From: Euglena gracilis
Lineage: Eukaryota; Euglenida; Euglenophyceae; Euglenales
Reading direction: 5' to 3'
Assembly: GCA_039621445.1 (NCBI GenBank)
Contig: CP154956.1
Span: 63,194,257-63,258,256 of the forward strand
DNA length: 64,000 nt
Shown here: piece after piece, positions 30,240 to 40,600 of the stretch
How positions within the stretch are numbered: position 1 is the first letter of the stretch
Layout of the letters: every line of letters starts with the position of its first letter
Notes under the pieces: model-generated
What the model was told of the DNA's origin: nothing
Seen by the model: only the letters and a program-made list of their open reading frames with translations
Database searches by the model: none
Translations under genes and position numbers: made by a program

Positions 30240-31239
30240 TGCCTATGTATGAATGGGCACCCTGGACTCTGACCAGGGGGGGGGAAATATGCAACTTGCA
30301 TAATTTGCATTTTTTTTGCATAATCAGGTTTTCCCGAAATTTGCATTTTTTTGCATTTTTTTGCATAAAATATTTTGCCTTGGAAAAATTCTTTGTAGTT
30401 GGTTGCCATATGTTTGGATTTTTCTGCAATTTTTTTTTCTGCATAAAACATTTTGGCCTGGAATTTTTTTGATTTTTAGGCAGCAAAGCTCTGTTATATT
30501 CCTGCTTTTTCTCAGGGGTTTGATGCAAGTTGCATTTTTTTGCATTTTTTTGCATTTTTTTGCGTTTTTTTTGCATATTTTTTTTTGACTTGCATAATTT
30601 GAAGGGCCAAGTTGCATCCCCCCCCCTGCTCTGACCACTAACATGAATGCGCTCGCGGTGCTCCAAAAGCATGGCAGGCTAGATCGACAGATCGTTCCAA
30701 AGGCAAAGAGGCAATTTCCAAAATTCTGTTCGTTTTTATGGCAACGCTGGCACAAACAGACAAAAGACCAAGCCCCGGAGGTGAACGTTCAGACCGATGC
30801 TGACCTGCTGGAAGTGCACGCCAAAACGCGCTGGGATTCCTGGTTCGAGGTTCAAAGGTACAACATCATGGTGTTGTTGTGCAGCCTCGGCCAACGCCAA
30901 GAGTTGCTCAAACTGCTGCGCGTGGGAAATTTTCACCCTGCCGAATTGGAGGATGGGGAGAAAATGTTGAAAGTTGTGTTTGGAAAAATGAAAAACCTCC
31001 AAGGAAGGTCCTCCAAGGAAAAGCACGAGCAGTATTTAGTGGCCCACGCAAACCCCCTGCTGTGCCCATTGGCTGCGCATGCACGCCAACTAAAAATCGC
31101 GCCTGACCCGACAAATCCCGAGGGTGCATTTTTCATAGGCGGAGTAACAAATCCAGGGCCAGCAGCAGCGGTCAGAGTGAGCGACCAACAGAACCATGCC
31201 ACGTTCCGGGGAGCCATCAAGAACCTTTTCCCCCCATAA
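30240..31239 (+). pseudogene. Recombinase copy D, truncated and interrupted by a MITE
   Basis: The right part (30,643-31,239) reads MNALAVLQKHGRL, then WFEVQRYNIMVLLCSLGQRQ with catalytic Arg I in GQRQELLKLL, GEKMLKVVFGKMKN with the lysine, PLLCPLAAHARQLK, and NHATFRGAIKNLFPP then a stop. It aligns segment by segment with the E2 enzyme from its core-binding helix to just before box II, so box II, His and Tyr are missing. A 355-bp MITE at 30,274-30,628 sits between the upstream codons (EWAPWTLTT in the restored order) and MNALAV, with a target duplication. The gene is dead in two ways. Confidence 0.65.
30274..30628. mobile_element. CAGGGG-ended MITE with TGCAAAAAA words, target duplication CTCTGAC
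   Basis: It begins CAGGGGGGGGGGAAATATGC and ends GTTGCATCCCCCCCCCTG, with CTCTGAC on both sides (30,267-30,273 and 30,629-30,635; the match extends to CTCTGACCA if the end is drawn at the G-run). The interior is TTTTTTTGCA repeats. A relative at 52,105-52,946 also has a 7-bp duplication. Confidence 0.75.
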
Positions 31240-31336
31240 ACATTCCTGGCTGTATGCTCTGCCTGGCCCTGGGATATTTTAGGCAACTGACTGCATTCAT
31301 TCCTAATCGCTGTGCATTGCAGTTTTCACTTTCAGG

Positions 31337-31476
31337 GGGGTACACAGGGCTCAGGACAAAGCCCGTGTACCCCTGCACAGGGCTCAGGACAAAGCCCGTG
31401 TACCCCCCTCCCGCTAAAGCCTGCGTAGGGGGTCCACGGGCTTTGTCCAAATCCGGAGGGGGGGAACACGGGCTTA
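31337..31476. repeat. Arm-spacer-arm palindrome array (arms ACACGGGCT, spacer AGGACA)
   Basis: Two TACACAGGGCTC-AGGACA-AAGCCCGTGTA units, then two half-sites (CACGGGCTTTGTCC and ACACGGGCTT). It stands about 100 bp downstream of truncated recombinase copy D. The spacer matches that of the GCCGGTTC arrays. Confidence 0.65.
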
Positions 31477-31586
31477 ATGTTTGAAAAAGAAGCGCTACTG
31501 TTTTGCCGCCCTTCAGGCGGCAAACCAACAACAACAACAACAACAACAACGGTTTTGTTAGGCTTGTCAGGGATCTCGCCCCCCCC

Positions 31587-32045
31587 CCCCGAGAAAAAAG
31601 TACCCCCCCAAATACAAAACCCCCTGGTTTTATATTTGGGCGGAAATTTCAAGACCCCACGGGGGGTTTTATATTTGGGGGGGTTTTATATTCGGTCGGA
31701 AAAATCAAGCGGGATCCAGTAGTCACTTTTCGGTCCAAAATCACAAATACGCCCACCCTTGGGGGTCCAAAATTTTTACTTTCGGGCGAAGGAGCAATTT
31801 TCACACGTTTTTGGTAAAAATTGCTCCCAAATCTACCAAAAATCACAATTTCAGGAGAGATTTTGTCGAAGTTTTTTTCTTCGAAGCGCCGGAGGGGGAG
31901 TTTTTTTTTTTTATATTCGGGCGGGATTTCAAGGTCCTCAGGGGGGATTTTAAAATTGGGGGGGTTTTTGTATTTGGGGGGGTTTACTTTTACACCCCTA
32001 CTCCCGACCACCTCCAAAGTGACATAAACCCCCCCAAAAATCAGA
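31587..32045. mobile_element. Poly-C/poly-G element with word AAATACAAAACC
   Basis: CCCCCCAAATACAAAACCCC and TTTTATATTTGGGG words lie at the left, and TTTTATATTCGGGC and GTATTTGGGGGG at the right. A central GAAGCGCCGGAG hairpin and an A/T-rich core with CCAAAAATCACAATTTC match 56,400-56,950. There is no gene. Confidence 0.5.
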
Positions 32046-32405
32046 CCCCCCCTTGGGCCGATCGAGCAAAAATCCAAAAATAAGACCCCCTTTGAAGGCG
32101 CGAAGCGCCGAAGACGGTGAAAATTCTCCCTGAAAAACTGCCAAACCCCCCAATTGCAAACACAAAAATAATGAAATTTCAAAACTTGTCAGATTTTGGA
32201 AGTGCAAAAAAAATGCAAAATGTCAACTTACACCAATTCACACATAGCGCGAAGCGCCGAAGGAAAATTTTTAATGCTCCTGGGAGCCTGGAAAATGACG
32301 GACCCGGGTCGGTCAAGAAAAAATCCAAAAATAAGACCCCCCCCGGAGGTTTCCAGCAACGGACCCAAAAAATAAGACCTGGGTCTTATTTTTTGGGGGT
32401 TTACT
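32046..32405. mobile_element. Poly-C element with word AAAAATAAGACCCC
   Basis: CCAAAAATAAGACCCC occurs on both sides (about 32,074 and 32,325), with GGGTCTTATTTTTTGGGGG inverted at the right and two GCGCGAAGCGCCGAAG hairpins. It is non-coding. Confidence 0.45.
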
Positions 32406-32467
32406 TCCCCCGTGACCCCCCGAGACCCCCCCCCCCCCGTGACCCGCACCACCCCCCCAAAACTCAC

Positions 32468-32613
32468 CTTCGGTCACAAACTTGATGCCATCCGAGATGA
32501 GTTCATCAAACGAAACAACTTGTGTGTCCACTTTCGCCCTGGGAAAATGATTTGTGCTGAGTGACATGCTTTGCCCGACATAGAATGTTCCGATATCATT
32601 GGAAAACACACAG
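32468..32613 (-). CDS. Exon of an unrecognised gene
   Basis: Translation on the minus strand from 32,613 gives CVFSNDIGTFYVGQ, SMSLSTNHFPRAKVDTQ, then VVSFDELISDGIKFVTE. It ends at a clear donor (GAAG then GTGAGT) at 32,468. The exon is preceded by a GAG acceptor just after a long G-run, an odd place for a 3' splice site, since a pyrimidine tract is expected. Codon usage and the balanced composition mark it off from the surrounding repeats. No family is recognised and no neighbouring exon was found with confidence, so it may be the last recognisable piece of a host gene or a gene fragment. Confidence 0.45.
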
Positions 32614-33290
32614 CTCCCCCCCCCCCCCCCCGGGAAAAAATTGTTCCTACACTTATGGCTGTTTTCAAGGTTACTGGATTGGGAGATTTGAGATTTGAGG
32701 TTGCCGCTGTAATGCAAAATCAAGTGAAAAACTCTTGGGCAACGAATGCTTGGAACCTTCCAAAAAAAATACCAAAAATCCCCCAAACCACCCAACCTAA
32801 TTGACTCCGGGGCTTCCACTTGGACCAAGAGGTTTTTTGGTTTTTTAGGTATTTCTTTTTAAGTTTGGTGACGGGAGGGGGAGGGGAGGGGAGGGTGGGT
32901 TGGTTTGGGTCGAGCCCCCTCCCCATGGTCATGCCGAATGGTCACCCCGCTGGAGGCACGTGTTTTTCGAACAGCTGAGCAAGGATGTCAAGCTGTTTAA
33001 AACCGGACGTTTTCAATAAAACCCCTTTTTACTTTTTTTTGTGCTCTGGGGTTGGGGTTTTGACACGTATTTTTCAGGGAGTGAACAAAAAAAATTCCTT
33101 GCCGAGATGCAGAGGGATTGATAAATGGCAATGATTATTCAAGGAGGATGACTTTTGTGGGCAGCAAGAGCGTCCCATTGTGATCCACGTCAAACACGGG
33201 TGCGTGGTGATTCAGGGCTGAGAAGTAATATGTACTCCATCTGTCGCGACCAAGATTCTGTTTTCTGTTGCTTTTTTTAATGCTTGTTTT
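32614..33290. other. Intergenic interval, probable upstream region of the 33.3-kb gene
   Basis: A C-run then GGGAAAAAATTGTTCC at 32,616-32,647 (as at 27,207), then A/T-rich sequence with no repeat family. A pyrimidine tract ending TTCCTTCACAG at 33,301 looks like a 3' splice site in the 5' untranslated region of the next gene. Confidence 0.35.
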
Positions 33291-33319
33291 TTTCCTTCAC
33301 AGACAGTCGATCACATAAA

Positions 33320-33787
33320 ATGGGTGCCAAGGGAGCCAAGCCTCAATACGCTACACCTTATGGTGCTTACGGTCCGAGGGTCGGTCAGATCCCCAACCCC
33401 GCTGTGCGTGGCTACCCACGTCCTGCGCCAGCTGCGTATCCCGCTCCTGCTCCGGTTTATGCTCCCCCTGCTCCCGTTTACGCTGCCGCACCCACGTACT
33501 CCTACGCAGCCCCAGTCACATCGTACGCCGCAGCTCCAGTGACCTACGCCCCGAGCTACGCCCCGGCCCCAGTGACCAGCTACGCAGCCCCAGTCACCAG
33601 CTACGGTTACGCCCCATCGGCCGTTGCTGCCCCAACCCAGGGTGCGGCGTTCGCTCTGGATGCTGCTGATGGAGTCATTGATGGACGATATTACGGTTCT
33701 CAGGTACGAGTGTGCAGGAAAAAACAGATGGATTGAAACTTTTGCTTTCAGGTTGGAGTTACCAGCCCTGCGTACTACGGTTATTAA
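33320..33787 (+). CDS. Small Ala/Pro/Tyr-rich protein, two exons
   Basis: ATG at 33,320 opens a 128-codon exon (to 33,703). A 48-nt intron (33,704-33,751, GTACGAG..TTTCAG) keeps the frame, and exon 2 adds VGVTSPAYYGY and a TAA, giving 139 residues. The start MGAKGAKPQYATPYGAYG leads into a low-complexity middle of Ala-Pro-Val-Tyr/Thr units (APVYAPP, APVTSYAAP, APVTYAP). A more ordinary end follows (AFALDAADGVIDGRYYGSQ). There is no signal peptide or membrane helix. Such Ala/Pro/Tyr repeats are found in structural or matrix proteins of many unrelated organisms, so no family is assigned. The strong third-position C, the short intron and the splice site just upstream (TTCCTTCACAG) make this one of the best-supported genes here. 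Confidence 0.8.
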
Positions 33788-34189
33788 GAAGCCTCCCTCC
33801 TGACCGAACACTGCGGATCACGTTCTTGGTTGTGGGCGGTTTCTGGTGGCCCTGCTACCGAGCCTCTGCACTTTAAACAGGGCTTCCCCTCCTGCTGAAG
33901 CCCTGCAGCCGATTGCAAGCGGGATCCTCCTATTTCGCAAGCCATCTTTGTGACCTTCTGAACCTCACAAGGGTTTCTAGACCATTTCTTTGCTTGTCAT
34001 GATTCCATGTTAAACAACACGAGGAAAACCGAGTCAAGTCTCCGCGGATGTTTGTTCAGGAATCTGCAACCCCATACACCCCTGTAGGGGTCCATGACCC
34101 ACAAGCAGTGGGGTTGGGTTGATTTGGACAAACATTTTTTTGAGGGGGACAACCCTCACCCCCTGGGTGGGGGTACAGCCAGTCAAGTC
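33788..34189 (+). other. Probable 3' untranslated and flanking region
   Basis: C/T-rich sequence after the stop with no open frame or repeat family. An AATAAA signal is not seen. Poly-G text resumes at about 34,140. Confidence 0.35.
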
Positions 34190-34470
34190 AGCAAGCTGAA
34201 AGACTTACCAGGCAATTGATTAAGCACTGTCCCACCCCCCCCCCCCCCCGGGGGCCCGGGGGGGTGGGTGACTGGTTTTTTCAGAGTGACTGACTGGTTT
34301 TGGGCCCGGACCCCCCCCCCCGGGGCGACCCCCGGCGCTGGAAAATACCCCCCCGGGGGGGTAGTGACTGACTGGTTTTTTGAAAATGAGTGACTGACTG
34401 GTTTTTTTTGAAAAAGTGGAGTGACCCCCCCCCGGGGGTCGGTAAGCAATTGTTTGGTCCCGACCACCCC
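34190..34470 (-). mobile_element. CAGTCA-family MITE, inverted copy
   Basis: CAATTGATTAAGCACTG at the left and GTAAGCAATTG at the right match the ends of 648-989 in reverse. GTGACTGACTGGTTTTTT recurs between G-runs. A target duplication is not clear. Confidence 0.55.
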
Positions 34471-34649
34471 TAGGGATGGATGGGAAGCCTTGAGGGGGGT
34501 GGGTCGGACCTCGAAACTTGGAGGGGGCCGAAATTTTGTCGATTTCATGGGCGGGCAAGGGCCTGAAATCGGGTCGGAATCAGCCAAAAAACGCTGATTT
34601 TTCTTTGGGTGAAAATCGATCCAAAAAAGCTCTATTTAATGAATTTTTT

Positions 34650-34830
34650 TGAACATGTTATTTCGGGGGGGACACCAACACACCAAAAAAATGGGCAATA
34701 TGCCAAAAAGTCCAAGAGAGGGGCGGTTTTGCTCATTATCCAGTGCTGGGCGCCGGAAGAAAATTTTCTGCTATTTTTGGGGCCTGTCAAACCGGGGTGG
34801 AGGGGTCCGGACCCCCCCACACCTTACCCC
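34650..34830 (+). repeat. Three-copy 170-bp repeat, copy 2
   Basis: GACACCAACACACCAAAAAA, GGGCGCCGGAAGAAAATTTT, then GGGGCCTGTCAA. It matches 2,735-2,905, and 35,850-36,050 inverted. Confidence 0.5.
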
Positions 34831-34930
34831 CCGGGGGGGGGTGGTCGGGACCCCCCCACCACCTACCTCAATACCGAAGGGCTTCCCATCCATCCCTGCC
34901 CCCCCGGGGGGAGTAAGGTGGTAGGGGGGG

Positions 34931-35832
34931 TCGCTGAGCTCTTATCCCTTTAGGGTAAGAGCTCAGCTTACCCCTGGTAAAACCCCCCCTCCCCGCCCCC
35001 CCGGGCCACCTGGAGAACGGACGGATTATCACCATGATCTCGGCCCCGTTCCCGGAATTTCTTTTTCAGTCGCGAGCAACTAGATTTCTAGTTTCCGAAT
35101 CTCCTGGGTTTAACCCCCAACTCCCCGCCAGGCCCGAGTTATTCACGCGCGAAAGGGGTCCAAATCGGCCCGCCCCTCCTGGACAAGCCCCCCCCCCTTT
35201 GGACTCTGCCATTTCGGCAAAAAAAAAAGTCAATTTTCAAAATATCTCCGAAATGAAGCCAAATCAAAGGAAATGTCTGGAGACCTGATTTGAAGCCCTT
35301 GGAACGCCCCATCTACCCGTATTTCGATTTCCCCGCAACTCCCCGCCTGGACAGAGAAACGACCGTTTTTCGGCCAATTTGGGCCAATTTGTACACTTTT
35401 CCCACTGTTTTCGGCCAAAAAAGTCGAAAAACTTTTTCGACCAAATTTTTTTGCCCGAAACGACGTTTTTTGGCCTCCCGGACCCAGAAAAACTGTTTTT
35501 GAGCCGAAAACGAGCGTTTTTCGACCACCCGGCGCCCCGTTCTGGGCCGCCAACCCATTGACTTTGGGTCAAAACCGGGTCAAAAAAGTCGACAAAAAGT
35601 CGAAAAAAGTCGAAATTTTTTTTGCCCGAAACGCTGTTTTTTGGTCTCCCGGACCCGGAAAAGGTGTTTTTTGAGCTGAAAATGAACCCCCGGCGTCCCG
35701 TTTCGGCACAAAACGCTTGCATTTTAGTCAAAAGAGCTCCATGGAGTTGGCCGGCGTACATTGGGGGGTCAATGAAGGGTGCGCGCTTATTAATGAAGGG
35801 GTGGGTGCGCGCTTATCAAGAGCTCAGCACTA
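34931..35832 (+). mobile_element. GAGCTC-ended dispersed element (L family), copy 2
   Basis: Starts GCTGAGCTCTTATCCC with a facing GGGTAAGAGCTCAGC and ends AAGAGCTCAGCAC. It contains TCAGTCGCGAGCAACTAG, CAACTCCCCGCC and two tandem copies of a roughly 170-bp unit (GGCCTCCCGGACCCAGAAAA, then CTGTTTTTGAGCCGAAAA). No protein is recognised. Confidence 0.6.
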
Positions 35833-35849
35833 TTCAAAACCTGGTCCAG

Positions 35850-36050
35850 ACCACCCCCTAGATGTTGGGAGGCGGGGACTGGATCCCCCCTCCTTGACAG
35901 GTGCCAAAAATAGCAGAAAATTTTCTTCCGGCGCCGCGCGCCGTAAAATGAGCAAAAACACCCCTTTTGTTGACTTTCGGGCATTTTGCCCATTTTTTGA
36001 TGTGTTGGTGTTTTCCCCATAAAAATGTTCAAAAATTTTCAAAAAAATGA
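35850..36050 (-). repeat. Three-copy 170-bp repeat, copy 3 (inverted)
   Basis: TTGACAGGTGCCAAAAATAG, TTTTCTTCCGGCGCCGCGCG and TGATGTGTTGGTGTTTTCC: the reverse of 34,650-34,830. The two lie on either side of L copy 2. Confidence 0.5.
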
Positions 36051-36166
36051 GCATTTTTGGAGCGATTTTCAAAGAAAAATCAGGAACTTTGACCGATTTC
36101 TGGCCTTTGCCCGTCCATGAAATCGAAATTTCGGCCCCCTCTTAGTTTCGAGGTGGGAGGGGGGTG

Positions 36167-36232
36167 ACCCTGACCCTAACCATAACCCTAACCCTGACCC
36201 TAACCATAACCCTAACCCTAACCCTAACCCCC
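36167..36232. repeat. Interstitial telomere-like tract (CCCTAA)
   Basis: About eleven units of CCCTAA with CCCTGA and CCATAA variants, ending in a C-run. TTAGGG is a common eukaryotic telomere repeat. Here the tract is internal and short. Confidence 0.7.
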
Positions 36233-36760
36233 CCCTCAAGGCTTTCCATCCCACCCTGCCCCCCCGTCCAACGCCATTTCGCTCCTGGAACTTTTGGCAT
36301 TCTCAGTCGGTTGTGGGGGGGGTGTGGATTTAGGCCCGAGAAATGGGCAGACCCCAAAGCTTCACCCCTACTTTTTTTGGCCTTTTGGGAGACACATTCC
36401 CCCCCTCAAACAGGAAATTCCACGATGGGTGAAACGCGCGGCGGGTTCCAATTGGGGGCCTTTTATGTCTACGATCTTGGGGTGGGAGGGTGCGGGAAAT
36501 TCCGCAGGGCAAATAAGAGCCCTAGGGACCTCGGGGTGAACTAGCCAGGGAGGAAGGGGCACCGAGGGCGACTCAAAAAGACCTTTCGAGCCCCCCACCA
36601 GTAAAAGAAAACGCCCCCAAAGCCCTCTGTCAGAAAATGGGGGCCAGGGGGAGAGGGGGGGGCCAGGGGCATTAAGCACGCCGCCAAATTGCAGCGGCGT
36701 CGTTGGAACCCGACTCGACACTTAGCGGCAACGTCGGGCCCAGTGCGTCATCCAAATAAC
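36233..36760. other. Unassigned interval
   Basis: GC-rich sequence without repeat words. It may hold upstream exons of the plus-strand candidate at 36,789-37,429, but none is supported. Confidence 0.25.
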
Positions 36761-36788
36761 AGTGCCGGCGAGAAAACGCATGGCCTCG

Positions 36789-37429
36789 CATGGTGTTTTT
36801 GGTTTGCGCTCAGTGTCTCCTCCCGGGTCGGTTTTCGTCGAGGGAGTGCGATTACTCGGCAGCGCTGAGTTGGCGCGGTTCGTTGAGCGCAGGGGCGGAA
36901 ATGGGGTTTTTTGTATGTTTGCTGTCCGCGAAAAAAATCTTAAAAATGGTTTGAGACGGGCATTTTCGTCAAGTTTTGGGGTCCAAAACTTTTCCACTGG
37001 CTACCCCTGCTCCTTGCAGAACCCCCCGAGGGGCGACCAGCTGCAGTTCAGCCCCCCCCACAGGGCACTGCGAACCAACCTGACACCGAGGGTGAAGGGT
37101 GAAGGGTCCAGAAGGGTGAGTCTCCCGTATTTTGTTCATTGGTGCACTGAAAAGGGACGAACAGAGCAACATGGCACCAATTTCTTCCGCCCAGGTAGCA
37201 TTTCAGCCCAAATCCATGCAACCCGGAATATCAATTGAACTTTGTGGATTATTTTGGTTTGGCGCTGGACCCGCGAAAAAGAAAACAAGCAAAAAGCAGC
37301 ACAACATCGCTCTGAGCCACACCAGTCGCTGGGAGCCACACCAAAGGGTGTTGGTTTCCAGGCGGTCTATGCCAAAGGCAACAACGGAAACGTGACAATT
37401 GTCCAAGACTTTGCAGCGGAGGTGAAAAG
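36789..37429 (+). CDS. Possible plus-strand gene with two exon-like segments
   Basis: Segment 37,020-37,115 has a good acceptor (CTCCTTGCAG) and donor (AAGG then GTGAGT). It reads NPPRGDQLQFSPPHRALR, then TNLTPRVKGEGSRR, exactly 32 codons. Segment 37,362-37,429 follows GGTTTCCAG and ends before GTGAGG; it reads AVYAKGNNGNVTIVQDFAAE. Phases fit if they are joined directly. Upstream, MASHGVFGLRSVSPPGS and SAELARFVERRGGNG form a possible earlier exon from 36,789 with a GTATGT donor near 36,923, but its phase does not match without another exon. No family is recognised. The last segment comes within 60 bp of the end of the minus-strand glycosyltransferase gene, so the two would be convergent or overlapping. 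Confidence 0.35.
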
Positions 37430-37485
37430 GTGAGGCTCAATAAAATAGCCCGTCCGTTCGCGATTCATGCGCACCACCGTCGAAT

Positions 37486-37625
37486 TCAACCTCGTCCGCC
37501 ACACATCACAAGGCATTGGTCAACCAAAGACGGGAAATCACGAAAAACGGGCGATCCCACCAACCCATTGACCATGGCCCTTGCGGCGGTGTAGCTGAAC
37601 CCACTGTTCGAGATGACTCCGTGCA
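37486..37625 (-). CDS. Glycosyltransferase exon 8 (C-terminus)
   Basis: After GATTTGCAG the joined codon gives VHGVISNSGFSYTAARAMV, NGLVGSPVFRDFPSLVDQ, then a stop at 37,486. SNSGF..TAA is the last conserved loop of the fold. Phase 1 matches exon 7. Confidence 0.75.
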
Positions 37626-40600
37626 CTGCAAATCCTACAGGGGGAACACAAGGCGTAACCTCACTGCCTAATCCGAACATCCATCTTTGTCCTTTTTTCA
37701 TATTCGCCACCTTTGTTTCCCCCATTACCTCCCCCCCCCCCGCTGCCCAACGACCCCAATGTTCATCTCCGACCAGAGGGGGTGGCCGCACAAGGGGGAG
37801 GACTCCAGGTTGACAAAAAAATTGACCACACATGGGGATATGCCACTTTTGACCATTTTTGGCCACCTTTGAAAATTTTTTGCCACTTTCAAGCGTTTTT
37901 GGCCACTTTTAGCCAATTTCGGCCACTTTTGACCATTTTTTTTTGCCAAGGGTTAACCAAAATGGTCAAAAGTTAGCCAAAAATGGTCAACAATGGCAAA
38001 AAAAAAGGCCAACAGTGGACAAAAACTGACCAAAGGTGGGAAGAAAGTGATCAAAATAAGGCTGTCCAAATTTTTGGCCAACTTTGACAAATTTCCGCCA
38101 TTTGCTGCAATCTTGCACACCATTTTTGGTAATTTGTAGTAAATTTTGAGGGGACCACTGGCCTTTTTCAGCCATTTGGGCATTTACAGCCAGTTTATGG
38201 TGATCAACCCTATCAAATTACAAAAAAATGCAAAGTGCAAAAGAAAAAAGAAAATTGATCATACAATTCTTGGGGCCAACATCGTACACAAAGATTGCTT
38301 CTGGTTGGGGGGGGGTCGTTGGACAAGCCCGGTCGATGGACAAGGAGAGTGAGATAACAATGACCCCTGGCCGACGGAGTCCCCCACCTCAAAAACGAAT
38401 TGAATTCTTTTTTTAATCAAACGAATAAAATTTTTCGTAAAAGACTCTTTTGAAAAAAGAAAACAAAAAAGAAGAAAAGAAAAAGAAAGGGTGTCCAAAT
38501 GATTATACACCCCCACCGCGTGAGGCGACCATCCACTGATTTTTGCAACCCCTGGGGTGTTTGCAACAAACACCTGTGTGGCCCCTCCCCAAGGGTGGGT
38601 TTTTCGGTGGGTGGGTGGGTGAACCCCACCCGAGCTAGAAAAATGTTCAAGGGTTTGTGGCTGATTTTTGGGCGGGTTTTCAGCGGGTGGGTCCACGGGG
38701 GGTGCGTGGGTGGGTTTTCGAAAATTTGGGTGGTGCCCCTTGGGAGTCGCCAAATGAATAGATGGTCCCATGTGGAAGAATCCACGAGACCTCTGCACCA
38801 CCTTTTGCCTTGCTGATGTTTTCATCATTATTTCTGCATGCCTTCTTTCGCCAATTTTGTTCTGTGAGAATATCCCCCACCTTTTCTGGCATTTTGGCCA
38901 CCAATGTTTGCTCACCTGGGCCTGCCAGGAAAGGCCCCATTGGAAATCTAAATTGCAGTTGGAAGCCATCTTGGCGTTGGAAATCCAACTCCAATGGTTT
39001 TCTCCTTGCAGACAGACTTTTTTTTTCATTTCTTCTTCTGCAAACTGTCCCGCAAAATCTGTGGGGATTCTCCACGACACGAGTGTTGCAGGTGTGAATC
39101 CCCTCACCCCCCCCCCAGATTGTCCCCCATATTGGCCATTCCGCCTGGGATCACCCCGAATGGAATTCCACCTGGAACATTTTGTTGAATATTAGAACGC
39201 ATTCATTCCACTTCTTCTCGACTCAAGCTGTCATTTGTCGACCAAAACTTTCACAGACCGAAAGGTAACATTTGGATAGGTGGGGTTAACCAGAACTGTT
39301 TCTTCTCCACAATCGCAAATCGAGGCGAAGATGGTGCACATGGTGGAAAGATATCAACGAGGAAGCATGACGCTCACGGCGTGGCTCATGCTTCCTTGGG
39401 GCCTCTTTGCCTGGGCCCTGGTTCCATATTGGGCAATCCAATGGTGGACTAGAAGCACACACCAATCATGAGGTTGTCCAGCACCACCTTCGGGAACCCG
39501 AGAGCTGCCTTTTGCTGGCTGGAGCGGTCGCCTCGATGGTTCTTTCCCATATGGCGCAAAAGAATGCATCCGAGGAGGGTAATTGTCAGGTGGGGAGAGC
39601 CATGGTCGGAGTGAGTGATGTCACCTTTGACGAAGAAAAGCCGCTTCCCATACCGCTGCAAAGCCAGCTTCTAAAGAAGCAAGCAAGCAATCAAGGCAGG
39701 AAAGCAACGCATGCGTTTCGTGCCAACTGACCTTGGATTTCGAAGAAGGGAATCAGATGAAATCAGAATACTCATCGACAAATCGGGTGAAAGTGCCTGA
39801 TACTCAGGTTTCATGTGGCACTTTTGAATCTTATTCTGGGGAAATATAAAATATGAGGCGCGAGTGCTCCCACTGACCGCCCTCAGGTGTACCCCCCTTT
39901 TGCATTTTGCAGGACACAAGTATTTTGCAAGTGCTGATGAGAATCTTAAAATGTAGCATGAAAAATTGCTGCATGATGAAATACAAAGGCAAGTTGGTTC
40001 CAGACACTCCCTCGAGCAAACATTTCTTTTCAGGCACTCCCAATGGATCATTGGCATTTTTTAGAACTAAACTATGTTCCATTCTTTTTGTTCTGGTCTT
40101 TTTGCTTTGCTACATCCAATTGCTTTGCTACATCCAATAGCAAACACTTTGCTTCCGCTTAGATTAATTTGAAATTAATGCTTCCCAGAGCAATTTTGTT
40201 TGGTATTGTATTTTCAAAGGGTCCCACCTGGGACCACATTTCCGTGTCGTATTCAAAGTTGACATTCGGGACAAGATGCCCATTGAAACACGATACCCTT
40301 TTGGGATTCTTCTGATCAACACCCTTCTTTGCTGCCTGTCAAAATTTGGGGGGGGATACATGGATCCAGGAAGGGATACAAAGATGGCGTCCCTGTCGAA
40401 CGTATTCCTCGGGGATTTAGCACCTTTTTCCCAAAAATGTGAGCAACACCTGGTGGGTGGCGGAGTCAGTGGTGAGGAAGATGTCGCACTGCAAGCAGTG
40501 GTGCTTTGTCCAGTCGTCCACCGCGTCCCACATCCGGTTCACAACGTAATGGGACGTCCGCATCGGGTCCGACCAGCCAGAGACCTGGGGGGGGGGGCAA

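Noticed and set aside
30290-30600. Lys/Asn/Cys-rich or Phe/Leu-rich proteins
   Set aside because: They are translations of TTTTTTTGCA repeats within a MITE.
36167-36232. Chromosome end
   Set aside because: Gene-like sequence and repeats continue on both sides, so it is an internal tract.
38259-39107. 282-codon open frame on the minus strand
   Set aside because: No recognisable domain or motif. It runs through poly-G-style words and lies within a glycosyltransferase intron. A real exon is not excluded but cannot be supported.
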